From positions 1,464,681 to 1,528,680 of the forward strand of contig NZ_CP006965.1 of assembly GCF_000517445.1 (NCBI RefSeq): a stretch of 64,000 nt of DNA, in the 5' to 3' direction. This DNA is from Thermococcus paralvinellae. GTDB taxonomy: Archaea > Methanobacteriota_B > Thermococci > Thermococcales > Thermococcaceae. Shown here in pieces: positions 1 through 8,931 of the stretch. Position numbers and translations under genes: made by a program. The notes under the pieces were generated by a model. That model was not told where the DNA came from. It did no database searches and saw only the letters and a program-made list of their open reading frames with translations. Positions within the stretch are counted from its first letter, which is position 1, and each line of letters begins with the position of its first letter.

Positions 1-603
1 AACAAACACTTAGAGATGGTAAAGCTTACATTGGAAAAATTCAAAGAAATGATGGAAGTTTACCTTGAAGGAGATTTTGAAAAAGCAGAAGGATTAATGA
101 GAGAAGTTGAACAGTATGAAAGGGAAGCAGATCACCTCAGAAGAGAGATTGAAACAATGCTTTATCAAGGGGCATTTCTACCTGCAAACAGGGGAGATTA
201 CGTTAGACTTTCAGAACTTATAGATAATACAGCTGATGCAGCTGAAAGTGCAGCTCATGTGCTTATTTTGGCAAAACCAAGAGTTCCAAAGGAGCTCAAA
301 GAGGAAATAATGCAGCTTGTTAATGAATCTCTTAAAACCTATGAACTAGTAAAGAAGGCAACAGAACTGTTGAATGAGGATGTAAATGAAGCTCTCGAGT
401 ATGCAAAGAGAACAGAGGAACAGGAAGAAGAAGCAGACAAGCTTGAGTATGATATACTCAAAAAGATATTTGAAAGCGAAAAAGTAACAACCTATGCAAA
501 GCTAATTTGGAATCAAGTCATAACTAAAATCGGAGACATCGCAGATAGGGCTGAAGATGCCTCAGACCAAGTTATGTTGATGGCAATAAAGAGGAGGGGT
601 TGA
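1..603 (+). CDS. DUF47 / PhoU-like protein, 5' end cut by window
   Basis: An all-helical, charge-rich protein of the DUF47 (TIGR00153) family, distantly related to PhoU. Members usually sit next to a Pit-type phosphate transporter and are thought to modulate it in the cytoplasm. The frame is open back to base 1 without a stop (N-K-H-L-E before the Met at 16), and family members are normally a little over 210 residues while the part from Met16 is 195. The true start is therefore probably upstream of the window. The ExxD pattern in 'QYEREADHLRREIE' and the repeat 'TEEQEEEADKLEYD' are the metal-binding-type motifs of PhoU-like three-helix repeats. It ends 1 bp before serA, suggesting co-transcription. 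Family call is good; the exact role is inferred. Confidence 0.85.
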   Translation, partial: NKHLEMVKLTLEKFKEMMEVYLEGDFEKAEGLMREVEQYEREADHLRREIETMLYQGAFLPANRGDYVRLSELIDNTADAAESAAHVLILAKPRVPKELKEEIMQLVNESLKTYELVKKATELLNEDVNEALEYAKRTEEQEEEADKLEYDILKKIFESEKVTTYAKLIWNQVITKIGDIADRAEDASDQVMLMAIKRRG

Positions 604-604
604 T

Positions 605-1528
605 GTGAAAATCTTAGTTGCCGCACCATTGCACCCAAAGGCCATCGAACTTCTAAAGAGCGAAGGTTTTGAGGTTATCTATGAAGAATATCCGGATGAA
701 GAGAGACTCATTGAACTTGCAAAGAACGTTGATGCTATAATCGTCAGAAGCAAGCCAAAAGTTACAAGAAAAGTAATTGAAGCCGCAGAGAAACTCAAGG
801 TAATTGGAAGAGCTGGAGTTGGCTTGGATAACATTGACCTTGAAGCTGCAAAGGAAAAGGGAATTGAAGTCGTAAATTCACCAGCAGCATCAAGCAGGAG
901 CGTTGCTGAGCTAACTTGGGCTTTAATTTTAGCAGTTGCAAGAAAAGTTGCCTTTGCCGACAGAAAGATGAGGGAAGGAGTTTGGGCAAAGAAGCAGTGC
1001 ATGGGAATTGAGCTTGAAGGTAAGACGATTGGAATCATAGGATTTGGAAGAATTGGCTACAACGTTGCGAAAATAGCAAAGGGCTTCGGAATGAGAATTC
1101 TTCTCTACGATGTCATCAAGAACTATGAGAAAGCTGAAGAAGTTGGTGGAAAGTTCGTCGAGCTTGAGGAGCTTTTGAGAGAGAGTGATGTTATAACAAT
1201 TCACGTTCCGCTCTTAGACAGCACGTACCATCTCATTAACGAGGAAAAGCTCAAGCTCATGAAGAAGAATGCAATTCTGATCAACCCAGCGAGAGGCCCA
1301 ATAGTTGACACAGAAGCTCTGGTTAAGGCACTCAAAGAAGGCTGGATTTATGGTGCTGGATTGGATGTATTCGAGGAAGAACCACTTCCAAAAGACCATC
1401 CGCTAACAAAGCTTGACAATGTTGTCCTAACACCTCACATTGGAGCAAGCACCTGGGAGGCTCAAGAGAGAGCTGGCGTCCAAGTTGTAGAAAAGGTCAT
1501 AGAGATCCTCAAGCAGAAAAAGGGATGA
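605..1528 (+). CDS. serA: D-3-phosphoglycerate dehydrogenase (short SerA)
   Basis: Oxidises 3-phosphoglycerate to 3-phosphohydroxypyruvate with NAD, the first step of serine biosynthesis, in the cytoplasm. The 307-residue protein is the short archaeal form without a C-terminal ACT/regulatory domain. The Rossmann motif GFGRIG is near residue 140. Catalytic residues of the D-2-hydroxyacid dehydrogenase family are visible: Arg in 'INPARG', Glu in 'DVFEEEP', His in 'TPHIGAS'. The start is GTG at 605, preceded by a GGAGGGG Shine-Dalgarno. It follows the DUF47 gene directly. Related 2-hydroxyacid dehydrogenases (glyoxylate reductase) are the main alternative, but length and motif spacing fit SerA. 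Confidence 0.9.
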   Translation: MKILVAAPLHPKAIELLKSEGFEVIYEEYPDEERLIELAKNVDAIIVRSKPKVTRKVIEAAEKLKVIGRAGVGLDNIDLEAAKEKGIEVVNSPAASSRSVAELTWALILAVARKVAFADRKMREGVWAKKQCMGIELEGKTIGIIGFGRIGYNVAKIAKGFGMRILLYDVIKNYEKAEEVGGKFVELEELLRESDVITIHVPLLDSTYHLINEEKLKLMKKNAILINPARGPIVDTEALVKALKEGWIYGAGLDVFEEEPLPKDHPLTKLDNVVLTPHIGASTWEAQERAGVQVVEKVIEILKQKKG

Positions 1529-1567
1529 TATTTTCTTAATTTTCTTTTTATACCCTTCCTCGGCGAA

Positions 1568-1578
1568 ATATTTAAATA
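1568..1578 (+). promoter_or_regulatory. TATA box of tRNA-Ala
   Basis: AT-rich TATTTAAATAG-like element about 30-39 bp upstream of the tRNA 5' end, the usual archaeal spacing for a TBP site. A T-rich stretch just before it (about 1530-1552) may end serA transcription. Confidence 0.6.
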
Positions 1579-1606
1579 GCCAGTTTTGGTTTTCATCAAT
1601 GGGTGT

Positions 1607-1683
1607 GGGCCGGTAGCTCAGCCTGGGAGAGCGCTGCCCTCGCAAGGCAGAGGCCGCGGGTTCAAATCCCGCCCGGTCCACCA
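1607..1683 (+). tRNA. tRNA-Ala (anticodon CGC)
   Basis: A complete cloverleaf can be drawn: acceptor GGGCCGG pairs with CCGGTCC, the D stem is GCTC/GAGC, the anticodon stem is CTGCC/GGCAG around loop CTCGCAA (anticodon CGC, reading GCG), and the T arm is GCGGG/CCCGC around TTCAAAT. The third acceptor pair is G:U, the alanine identity element. The 3' CCA is encoded (1681-1683). No intron. No second copy of its 3' end is seen in the window, so this tRNA is not an integration site here. Confidence 0.97.
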
Positions 1684-1863
1684 ATACTTTGTCTTTTCTG
1701 AAAATTCAAAAAGAAGAATTAGCCATAGATCATATCAACTTACTTTCCCAGCTGTATTGAATTTTAAAGTCTATTTCTTTGATCTCTGAGTCTAGTAGAG
1801 ATGAAATAAAACATAGGACAAACGTTAATAAACTTAATAACGTAATAACACATGGTGATATTT

Positions 1864-2967
1864 GTGGAAGTTGAATTGTTGAAAAAACTTGTTTCTATAC
1901 CATCCCACTTTGGTAAAGAAGAAAGGATTTCTGAATTCATAGCTTCGTTTCTTGAGCCTTATGCCAAAGTCGAAGTTCAAAAAGTCAATGGATTTGGGAA
2001 CAATGTTATTGCATATTTAAAAGGTGTGAAAAATACAGTTGTGCTTAATGGTCATATGGATACGGTTGGATTGAGTAATGGATGGACAAAAAACCCATGG
2101 GGGCAAATTGAAGAGGACAGATTTTACGGCCTCGGAAGCGCTGACATGAAAGGAGGCTTAGCAGCATTAATGAGCGCTTTTGTTGAAATTGCAGAGCTTT
2201 CACGGCGTGAAAGACCCAATATAATATTTACTGCCGTCGTTGACGAAGAAGGTTATTCTCGAGGTGCTTGGGAATTGATCAAAAGTAAAAAACTTAACAA
2301 GGTGGATGTTGTTTTATTAGGAGAACCTACAAATGAAAAACTCATGTTAGGGGCAAGAGGAAGGTTTGTTATTCAAATTGAAGCATTTGGTAAGAAAGCT
2401 CATGCTGCAAGGCCTGATCAAGGTATCAACGCAATAGAAGAGCTTTCAAAGCTTCTAGCGAATTTAGGTAAGGCAAAACTAAAAAAGCATCGAAAACTGG
2501 GGGAAGGAGGTTTCTGCACACTTGAAATTGAAGGAAAAGCAGATGGACTAAGTGTTCCCGAATATGCAAAGGCAATAGTTGACAGGCATACGGTAGTTGG
2601 AGAAGACTGGGAATTTGTCAAGGGGACACTTGAAAAGCTTGCTCAGAAACTTAAAATAAAAGCCCAGCTGAAAATTGAGAAATTCAAGAGACCTACTCCA
2701 GAAATGCTACCCTACTATGTTAAAGAGAACCTTAAGATTGTAAAAACATTTAGGCGTATATTTAAACAGAAAACAGGCAGAGAAGTGGAAATAACCTATG
2801 GAAAGAGTGTTGGAGATTTTAACTACTTTGGCACTTATTTAGGAAAGCCGACGTTAGTTTTTGGCCCAATCGGAGGAAACTGGCACTCTGCCGACGAATG
2901 GGTCAGTATAAGCTCAGTGAAGAGAGTTAAGAAAATATATTTGAGCTTCTTGAAAGCCTTAGTTTGA
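1864..2967 (+). CDS. M20-family metallopeptidase / deacylase
   Basis: A cytoplasmic zinc hydrolase of the ArgE/DapE/carboxypeptidase G2 family (M20). Metal-binding and catalytic signatures are present: 'NGHMDTV' (His and Asp ligands), 'GSADMKGG', 'DEEGYSRGA' (Glu base and ligand) and a C-terminal 'WHSADEW' His. A dimerisation lid domain lies between about residues 160 and 270. The frame opens at ATG 1852, but GTG 1864 has GGTGAT just upstream and gives the usual family N terminus (MEVELLKKL), so I prefer it. It is monocistronic, with AT-rich promoter sequence before it. The substrate (acyl amino acid, lysine-pathway intermediate or dipeptide) cannot be read from the sequence. The long LysW-type carrier pathway genes are not adjacent. 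Confidence 0.85.
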   Translation: MEVELLKKLVSIPSHFGKEERISEFIASFLEPYAKVEVQKVNGFGNNVIAYLKGVKNTVVLNGHMDTVGLSNGWTKNPWGQIEEDRFYGLGSADMKGGLAALMSAFVEIAELSRRERPNIIFTAVVDEEGYSRGAWELIKSKKLNKVDVVLLGEPTNEKLMLGARGRFVIQIEAFGKKAHAARPDQGINAIEELSKLLANLGKAKLKKHRKLGEGGFCTLEIEGKADGLSVPEYAKAIVDRHTVVGEDWEFVKGTLEKLAQKLKIKAQLKIEKFKRPTPEMLPYYVKENLKIVKTFRRIFKQKTGREVEITYGKSVGDFNYFGTYLGKPTLVFGPIGGNWHSADEWVSISSVKRVKKIYLSFLKALV

Positions 2968-3033
2968 TCCCCTTCTTTGTCTTTCAAGAAGTTTATAACT
3001 GAAAGTTAGGAGCTTAATTATGGGTGTTAGATA

Positions 3034-3897
3034 TTGGAAGAAAACCTTATCAAAGCAACTGTTGAAGCAATTCAGCTGGCTGTGACAAATCTTCCCAAAG
3101 ACGTTGTTAACGCAATAAAAGAAGCATATGAAAGAGAAGAAAGCAAAATTGCAAAATTTAACCTCGAGAACATTCTTAAATCGATTGAAATCAGCAAATC
3201 CGAGAAAATTCCAATCTGCCAAGATACTGGAACGATAACTTTTTTCGTTGAAGCCGGGATCAAAAATCCGTATCTTAGCGAAATTAGAGAAATTTTAGTG
3301 GAAGCGACAAAACAGGCCACACAGAAAATTCCTTTAAGACCTAATGCTGTCGATATTCTCACAAACAAAAATTCCGGAGATAATACCGGTAGATTTACTC
3401 CAATACTCCACTGGGAACTTGTTGATGGAGATAAGATCAGAATCGCAGTTCTGCCTAAGGGTGGCGGGAGTGAAAACTGCTCCGCTTTGGCAATGTTGAA
3501 CCCAGGTGAAGGCTTTGAAGGGGTTAAAAAGTTTGTTATAGAAAGAGTCAAAGAATGCGGAGGAAAACCATGTCCTCCAATTGTTTTAGGCATTGGAATC
3601 GGGGGAAGTGCAGATTTGGCTTTAAAGCTTGCTAAAAAATCACTTTTAAGACCTCTTGGAATAAGGCATGAGAATGAAAAAATTGCCCAATTGGAGAAAG
3701 AAATCCTGGAAGAGATTAATTCACTTGGAATTGGGCCGATGGGTATGGGAGGTAGAACAACGGCTTTGGACGTTAAGATAGAATACGCTCACAGACATCC
3801 AGCATCTCAGCCCGTTGGATTGATAGTTCAGTGCTGGGCTCACAGAAAAGCGTTCATAGAGATAGACAAAGAAGGGAGTACTAAGATCTGGCAGTAA
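3034..3897 (+). CDS. Class I fumarate hydratase, alpha (N-terminal) subunit
   Basis: One half of the two-subunit, oxygen-sensitive [4Fe-4S] fumarase that interconverts fumarate and malate. Cluster cysteines are visible in 'PICQDTGT', 'ENCSAL' and 'ECGGKPCPP', along with the 'GIGIGGSADLA' and 'GPMGMGG' segments typical of this subunit. The start is TTG at 3034 with GGTG about 10 bp upstream. The related alternative is the L-tartrate dehydratase alpha subunit. The partner beta subunit is not next door but at 8932-9456, unlike the common adjacent arrangement. Its 3' end overlaps the convergent regulator gene by 17 bp. Confidence 0.9.
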   Translation: MEENLIKATVEAIQLAVTNLPKDVVNAIKEAYEREESKIAKFNLENILKSIEISKSEKIPICQDTGTITFFVEAGIKNPYLSEIREILVEATKQATQKIPLRPNAVDILTNKNSGDNTGRFTPILHWELVDGDKIRIAVLPKGGGSENCSALAMLNPGEGFEGVKKFVIERVKECGGKPCPPIVLGIGIGGSADLALKLAKKSLLRPLGIRHENEKIAQLEKEILEEINSLGIGPMGMGGRTTALDVKIEYAHRHPASQPVGLIVQCWAHRKAFIEIDKEGSTKIWQ

Positions 3898-6157
3898 TTT
3901 TTGAGACATCAAATACCTTCCCAAGTTCCTCCAAAACAGCATCATAAAGCCAGGTGTACTCTTTCAATCTCTTCTTTCCAATTACAAAATACTCTTTTCC
4001 ACCTTCTCCGTTAAGGTCCTTAACGGCACCTAAAAAGATGTACCCAGCCCAGCCAAGAGGATAATTCGTGCTTTGAGCAATTCTTATCATTTCTTCAGCA
4101 TCTTTTTCAGCATCATCAAGCTTCCCTAGTGCTATGTAAGCAAGGCATCTATATGAAAGAGTATCAGCGGCCCTACGGTAGTTTCTGACTCTGATGAAAT
4201 AATCCACAGCTTTCTTTCCATATTCAACAGCTCTTTCGTAGTCTTTGAGGAGGAAATAAGCTTTTATAAGTTCCATATAGGACATATGCTCCAAAAACAA
4301 CAGATTGTATGCCCTTGCAACTTCCAGTGCCTGTAAGTAATACTTTAGCCCATCTTCAAGTTTTTCCATTTCTGTATAAATATCTCCGATATGAAGCAAT
4401 ACAACGGCTTCAAGTTCTGGATACAGCTCCATTTTCCTTATTATCTCAAGCTCTTTAAAAGCACTTTTGAAGGCATCTTCAAGCTTTTCCATATAGAAAT
4501 AGAACTTCGTGAGTTGCACATAATACCAGAGCTCGATCTCTGCATCATCTATACCTTTTACAATGCTTTCAAGCTCTTTCAAGTATTTTTCCGCTTTCTT
4601 GAAGTCATTAAGCTCCATGTAAACATCCGCCAGGGAGCTTATGACATCTGCCCTGTGAATCCCATCAATATCATCCTCAATTTCAAGCCAGAGCTTGAGA
4701 GCTTTTTCAAAGAAGCCCTTCTGAAAGTATATATTCCCCAGTTCTTTTTTAGCGTAGGGATTATCTTTGATCTGAAAGAGAATCTTCATGTATGCATCAG
4801 GAAAATCTTGGACAACTCTCTTAAATTTCCTCACTCTCAACTCAGTCAGATCTTTAATTCTCTTTTCATCGCCAAGCTTAACCGCATATCTAAATGCCGT
4901 CAAGAAATTCTTGGCAGTATTCCTTTTCAGCAGATAATCTAAATACTCCAAATAGTATTCCTTTTCATCAATTTCTCTTAGTTCCCTTGCAAAACCTTTG
5001 AGCAAATCATGGAGAAAGTAAACTTCCCCTCTCTTTTCGATTATTCCTTTGTTCAACAAAGAATACAGGACAACAAATGAGTTCTTCTTTCCATATAGTG
5101 CCTTAATTGCCTCATATTCAAGAGGTTCATCAAACAAAGAAATTATCTGGAGCATTAGCTTTTCATCGGAGTTCAACTGCTGATATACCTCACTGAAGAG
5201 GAAATCAAAAACGTTGTCTGCTTTTATTCTTTTATTTTCTTTATATGCTTCCCCAAAGAGAGTTAGAGCCAGAGGGTGGCCCTTCTTTAAATTGTAAATC
5301 TCAACGAAGTCAGATACATCAAGATTCAAGCCCTTCGCTCTTAAGAGGGTATACGCATCCTTAAGACCGAGACCCTTTAAGTGGAAATACAAAATATTTT
5401 CACTAGCACCAAGATGTAACCTTTCTCTGGATATCAAAACAAGCCTTCCCTTTCTTATCCTCAGAGCTAAAAATGAAAGTAACTTGAGTATCTTTTCATC
5501 AGAGCACTTATACACATCATCAACGACAATTTTGGCTTTTGTATTTTCCACCCCTTCCAGCATCAGCTCAAATATATCCCTTTCCTCCTTACCTCCACTC
5601 CTCAAGTACTCCAAAAGCAGAGAATAATCAAGGGTGTTTAAAAACAAACCAATTTGCCAGACAAAATAATCAAAACTATCAATCTCGCTCATCTGGTACC
5701 AGAAAGCGTCTCCAAAAACTTTTGCTGCCAAAGTCGTTTTTCCAATTCCTGCTATTCCGTAAATCACTATTACAGATTTTTCTGAGGATAACAATGTCTC
5801 TACCTCAGTCTTTCTTCCGAAGAATTTCTCCACATTTGGTATCTTGCTTTCAAGGAGGGACACTTCATAGCTTTTATTCTCAGAAGTTTTGATTATCACT
5901 TCTCCAGGTTCAAAGCTAATTTTAACTTCCCTAACTTTTAAGGAGTAAACTCTGATATTCTTTCCCCTAACTCTCGTCCATTTGCCTTGAACAAATCCCA
6001 GTCTCTCTAGCATCTTTAAACGTCTTGAAATGTCAGTCTCATCCTTTTGAAGAATCCTGGCAAGTTCTCTGGGGTTGAATGATCCAGATTTAAGAATAGA
6101 CAAAATCTGGAGATTTACTTCACTGGAGAGAACTTTCATTAGTTGAGGAGTGTCCAT
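3881..6157 (-). CDS. HTH / STAND ATPase / TPR-type regulator
   Basis: A 758-residue multidomain protein. An N-terminal winged helix of ArsR type (about residues 1-70, 'NPRELARILQKDETDISRRLKML') is followed by a STAND-type P-loop NTPase (Walker A 'GIAGIGKTTLA' near 135, Walker B-like 'KIVVDDVY' near 210) and then a long helical C-terminal half (about 430-750) with TPR-like repeats. The architecture resembles MalT/LuxR-class signal-integrating regulators, with the DNA-binding domain at the N terminus. The ligand and targets are unknown. Start ATG 6157 has AAGGTG upstream. Its terminus overlaps the convergent fumarase alpha gene by 17 bp, so the two transcripts are antisense at their ends. Confidence 0.8.
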   Translation of the reverse strand: MDTPQLMKVLSSEVNLQILSILKSGSFNPRELARILQKDETDISRRLKMLERLGFVQGKWTRVRGKNIRVYSLKVREVKISFEPGEVIIKTSENKSYEVSLLESKIPNVEKFFGRKTEVETLLSSEKSVIVIYGIAGIGKTTLAAKVFGDAFWYQMSEIDSFDYFVWQIGLFLNTLDYSLLLEYLRSGGKEERDIFELMLEGVENTKAKIVVDDVYKCSDEKILKLLSFLALRIRKGRLVLISRERLHLGASENILYFHLKGLGLKDAYTLLRAKGLNLDVSDFVEIYNLKKGHPLALTLFGEAYKENKRIKADNVFDFLFSEVYQQLNSDEKLMLQIISLFDEPLEYEAIKALYGKKNSFVVLYSLLNKGIIEKRGEVYFLHDLLKGFARELREIDEKEYYLEYLDYLLKRNTAKNFLTAFRYAVKLGDEKRIKDLTELRVRKFKRVVQDFPDAYMKILFQIKDNPYAKKELGNIYFQKGFFEKALKLWLEIEDDIDGIHRADVISSLADVYMELNDFKKAEKYLKELESIVKGIDDAEIELWYYVQLTKFYFYMEKLEDAFKSAFKELEIIRKMELYPELEAVVLLHIGDIYTEMEKLEDGLKYYLQALEVARAYNLLFLEHMSYMELIKAYFLLKDYERAVEYGKKAVDYFIRVRNYRRAADTLSYRCLAYIALGKLDDAEKDAEEMIRIAQSTNYPLGWAGYIFLGAVKDLNGEGGKEYFVIGKKRLKEYTWLYDAVLEELGKVFDVSKITARS

Positions 6158-6418
6158 TACCTACACCTTTCCTTGTTTAATTATGCATTATTATGTTTTT
6201 ATATTCATCGCTGGATAATTTGAAACATACATTGAATTAAACCTTTCATAAATTACATTCAGAATTGCTAAAGCTAAAAAAGTTGAGGAAGAGGAAAAAA
6301 TAAAAACCACGTTTGGAAGGTTTGAATCATCTCCATAGTTGGTTTATATAGATTTACACTTTCTTATATGTATCAGTTCTTGATATCTAGTTGATTACAT
6401 ATGCCACCATGCCAAAAT

Positions 6419-6577
6419 TTAAAGAGGAGGAGAACCGTTTTTCTTTTCAAGAGCCTTTTTAATCTGCATCATGAAAAAAGCTTCTTCAGCCCTCAGTACC
6501 TCAATAACAGTCCTCTTATCGACCCCCGTACTTCTGCTTATGTACTCCACAAGCTCCTTCTTTATCTCCCTGATCAT
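6419..6577 (-). CDS. Small conserved-looking protein, 52 aa
   Basis: A short gene translationally coupled to the upstream gene: its ATG at 6577 overlaps the previous stop in an ATGA. The product starts MIREIKKELVEYI and continues with a predicted helix-turn-helix-like stretch (STGVDKRTVIEVLRAEE) before a Lys-rich tail ending SPPL. Base composition and codon use match the neighbours. The shape suggests a small DNA- or protein-binding helical domain, but I do not recognise a family. It is the last gene of the 8819-to-6419 operon. Confidence 0.65.
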   Translation of the reverse strand: MIREIKKELVEYISRSTGVDKRTVIEVLRAEEAFFMMQIKKALEKKNGSPPL

Positions 6578-7203
6578 TGCTTTTCCCTCTTCAGAGGAAT
6601 ATTGAGAATTACAAGACCAGCTATTGCAAGCCCAGCAAGGGCCAAGAAAACAGGATTCTTGCTGCTCTCATTGTATGGGAGTTCATACTTAATGACCCCA
6701 TTTTCAAAGCGAATGTTCTTTGCATCCTCAGGCAGGACGATTGTGATTGTCTCAACCAGTCTTCCCTGCCCTCCAAAGAGCGGCTGAACTGCTGTGAGAA
6801 CAACGGTGTTTCCAGTTTGCGTTGAAAGGGTCAAGTCACTTTCTCCAAGCTTGAACTCCCAATATGAGCCTTTATTTACAGCTGCTCCAAGCATTACATA
6901 GCTTGCTTTAATCTGATTGTTTGAATCATCCCACTCAATCTTCATATTCTTGTACTCTGTGTCGCTTCTCTTGTTTTCAAACTCCCTCCTCAGCATGTAT
7001 GTAGTTGGATAAGCTTGCTTCATCTGGAGGTAAAGGTTTGGGGTGAACTTCCACATCTCAGTAACGTGGGCATTACCAACCTTATCAACCGTGACCTTCA
7101 TTGTTCCATCAATTTTGTACTCAACAATCTTAATCTCCTGAGCCACAGCGAGAGGAAGGAGCAGGAGGAAGAATAAAACCAGGACCTTCCTCATTTTCAT
7201 CAC
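6574..7203 (-). CDS. Secreted, C-terminally anchored protein of unknown function
   Basis: 209 residues with an N-terminal signal peptide (Met followed by KVLVLFFLLLLPLAVAQ; probable cleavage after AVA) and a C-terminal membrane segment (about 183-202, 'VFLALAGLAIAGLVILNI') ending in KREKQ. This makes it a cell-surface protein facing out. The middle is beta-rich with no recognised domain. Its start overlaps the stop of the upstream transglutaminase-like gene by 4 bp (ATGA), so the two are made together. Some archaeal surface proteins with DUF4897-like domains look similar, but I cannot assign one with confidence. Confidence 0.75.
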   Translation of the reverse strand: MMKMRKVLVLFFLLLLPLAVAQEIKIVEYKIDGTMKVTVDKVGNAHVTEMWKFTPNLYLQMKQAYPTTYMLRREFENKRSDTEYKNMKIEWDDSNNQIKASYVMLGAAVNKGSYWEFKLGESDLTLSTQTGNTVVLTAVQPLFGGQGRLVETITIVLPEDAKNIRFENGVIKYELPYNESSKNPVFLALAGLAIAGLVILNIPLKREKQ

Positions 7204-8819
7204 CCCAGCTTAAAGGTACTCACAATGTACTCACCCAGCTGGTTGTACTCACTGTTGCCAGCCGGGAAGTCGTAAACAACCGCAAATCCCATTCCATTCG
7301 CTGTGAAGTACCTTGCAACTGCTGAGTAGTCCCCATAACCTGTGTCAATTGTGTAAAGAACTGTGTAAACTGTTTGACCAGCTATGCTTGCCTGAGTTTC
7401 CTGCCTATCTTTTATCGTTGCTCCTATATCAGCTAAGCTCTGCTCAAATGCATAAACCATGTCCTGAACACTTGCCCCATGAGAGTAAAGCACCATGAAC
7501 TCAAACTCCCCATCAGGGCTCATCAGATAGACGTAGCCGCCATAATCTTCAGGAGCATCCCAGTTGGCTGGATAGTCAAAGGAGAAGTAGTCGCTAAGAT
7601 AGGTGTTCCATTGGGTCTGTGTGCCTCCACTAGTTTCTCCGCCCGTTCCGCCTCCTGTACCTCCAGTACCCCCAGTTACACCACCAGTTGTCCCTCCCGT
7701 AGCTCCTCCACCAGCAGGCTGCAGTGTTATCCCCCACCTGCTGAGGATATCAGCTGGCAGCTGTGGAAGCTCCGGGGGTACTATGCCTTCACTGTGAAGC
7801 TTAGCTATGTCGATTATTATGTGGGGTCCGCTCATGGCCTCCTGCCAGGTCTTTTGTATGCCAACTTGAACAGCTTGCTGGAATGAAACGCCCGCGTTTA
7901 TCGCCGTTGCTTCAACAGGAATTATTGCTCCACTGGGCAGCTCTATCAGAGGGAAGGCATGCCCTGGCATCAGGACTATGTATGCCTTAAGTCCCTGGGA
8001 CATGGCCAAAGAAGCAAACCACAGTGCTAGATCAATGCATGTCCCGCTCTTATCCCTGATTACGTCACGTGGAAACATTACGTGCTGGGAAGCTTTGCCT
8101 GTCCAGTATCCTGTGGGCTCTGTCTTGTAGGAGAAGCCGTTCATCACCGCTAGAGCCCACATGCCGCTGAGGCTTTTGATGGCTTCTTCATCACTTAAAC
8201 TTGCACCTGCTCCTCCAGCCAGTTTATTACCCATATCAGCGAACTCTCTAACGATGGGATCACTCGGCGTCACCCATGCCGTCAAAAGCGGAGCGTTGCT
8301 GAAGGTGTCATAAAAGCTACCGGTGCTTTCCTCCGGACTGAGTGAAGAGAACACAAAGTCGTTAACTCCCAGTATGTTCAAAGGCTTTGTTATACTCTCC
8401 TCTTTGATCTCTCCGTTCACTTCGTAGGTTATGGTTATCCTGAGATTCGATGGGGTCGCCGCTGTCAGTTTTGTAACCTCACTTGAGAGAATCGGATAGT
8501 AAAGATCAACTATCGTCCCGTTGGGCACAAGAATTGGGTAACTTTTCTCAGTCTCCGAAGCATAGTTGTCAATAAAGTACCTTATTTTTATGTTCTTTAT
8601 CGCACCGTTTCCTGAATTGTGAAGAACGATCTTTGCAACCCAAAAGCCGAGTTTTGGATTGCCGTAGACTTTGTATGCTCCAGACATTATTTGCTCCTTT
8701 GAGTAAACTTTGTACTCAAGCTTTCCTTCTCCTCCGCCTCCAAATGCTCCGACGTAACCCGCTATGGAAAACACAAGCAGTGCAACGAGAACTCCCGAAC
8801 CAATAATTTTGGCATTCAT
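7200..8819 (-). CDS. Exported transglutaminase-like protein with Gly/Thr linker
   Basis: 539 residues. An N-terminal hydrophobic signal/anchor (about 5-25) is followed by a beta-rich CARDB-like region (about 40-150) and a transglutaminase-like cysteine hydrolase core (about 200-330). In the core, Cys in 'KSGTCIDLAL' and His in 'MPGHAFPLIE' form the visible dyad. A low-complexity Gly-Thr linker (about 370-400, runs of TGGTGG) leads to a PsbP-like C-terminal domain (about 410-539). It probably acts outside the cell, cutting or cross-linking surface proteins. Start ATG 8819 has AGGTGATACC before it. It leads a three-gene operon with the anchored protein and the 52-residue protein. Function is inferred from the fold family only. 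Confidence 0.8.
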   Translation of the reverse strand: MNAKIIGSGVLVALLVFSIAGYVGAFGGGGEGKLEYKVYSKEQIMSGAYKVYGNPKLGFWVAKIVLHNSGNGAIKNIKIRYFIDNYASETEKSYPILVPNGTIVDLYYPILSSEVTKLTAATPSNLRITITYEVNGEIKEESITKPLNILGVNDFVFSSLSPEESTGSFYDTFSNAPLLTAWVTPSDPIVREFADMGNKLAGGAGASLSDEEAIKSLSGMWALAVMNGFSYKTEPTGYWTGKASQHVMFPRDVIRDKSGTCIDLALWFASLAMSQGLKAYIVLMPGHAFPLIELPSGAIIPVEATAINAGVSFQQAVQVGIQKTWQEAMSGPHIIIDIAKLHSEGIVPPELPQLPADILSRWGITLQPAGGGATGGTTGGVTGGTGGTGGGTGGETSGGTQTQWNTYLSDYFSFDYPANWDAPEDYGGYVYLMSPDGEFEFMVLYSHGASVQDMVYAFEQSLADIGATIKDRQETQASIAGQTVYTVLYTIDTGYGDYSAVARYFTANGMGFAVVYDFPAGNSEYNQLGEYIVSTFKLG

Positions 8820-8931
8820 GGTATCACCTACGTTAAATTGCCTAAACTGGTACTTACGAGCTGGGTTTGAAAGAATTAGTCAAACCCAAAAAAGCTTTAA
8901 GGTTGGAGTTAAACCTTATTATGGTGATGTC

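Noticed and set aside
679-1038. Antisense frame inside serA
   Set aside because: Mirror of the serA reading frame with Ser/Leu-rich composition; no independent support.
1607-1683. tRNA-Ala as a second integration site
   Set aside because: No copy of its 3' end elsewhere in the window and ordinary host genes on both sides.
1427-1684. Minus-strand frame across tRNA-Ala beginning MVDRAGFEPAAS
   Set aside because: Classic spurious product of the antisense strand of a tRNA's T arm; no ribosome site and no conserved family.
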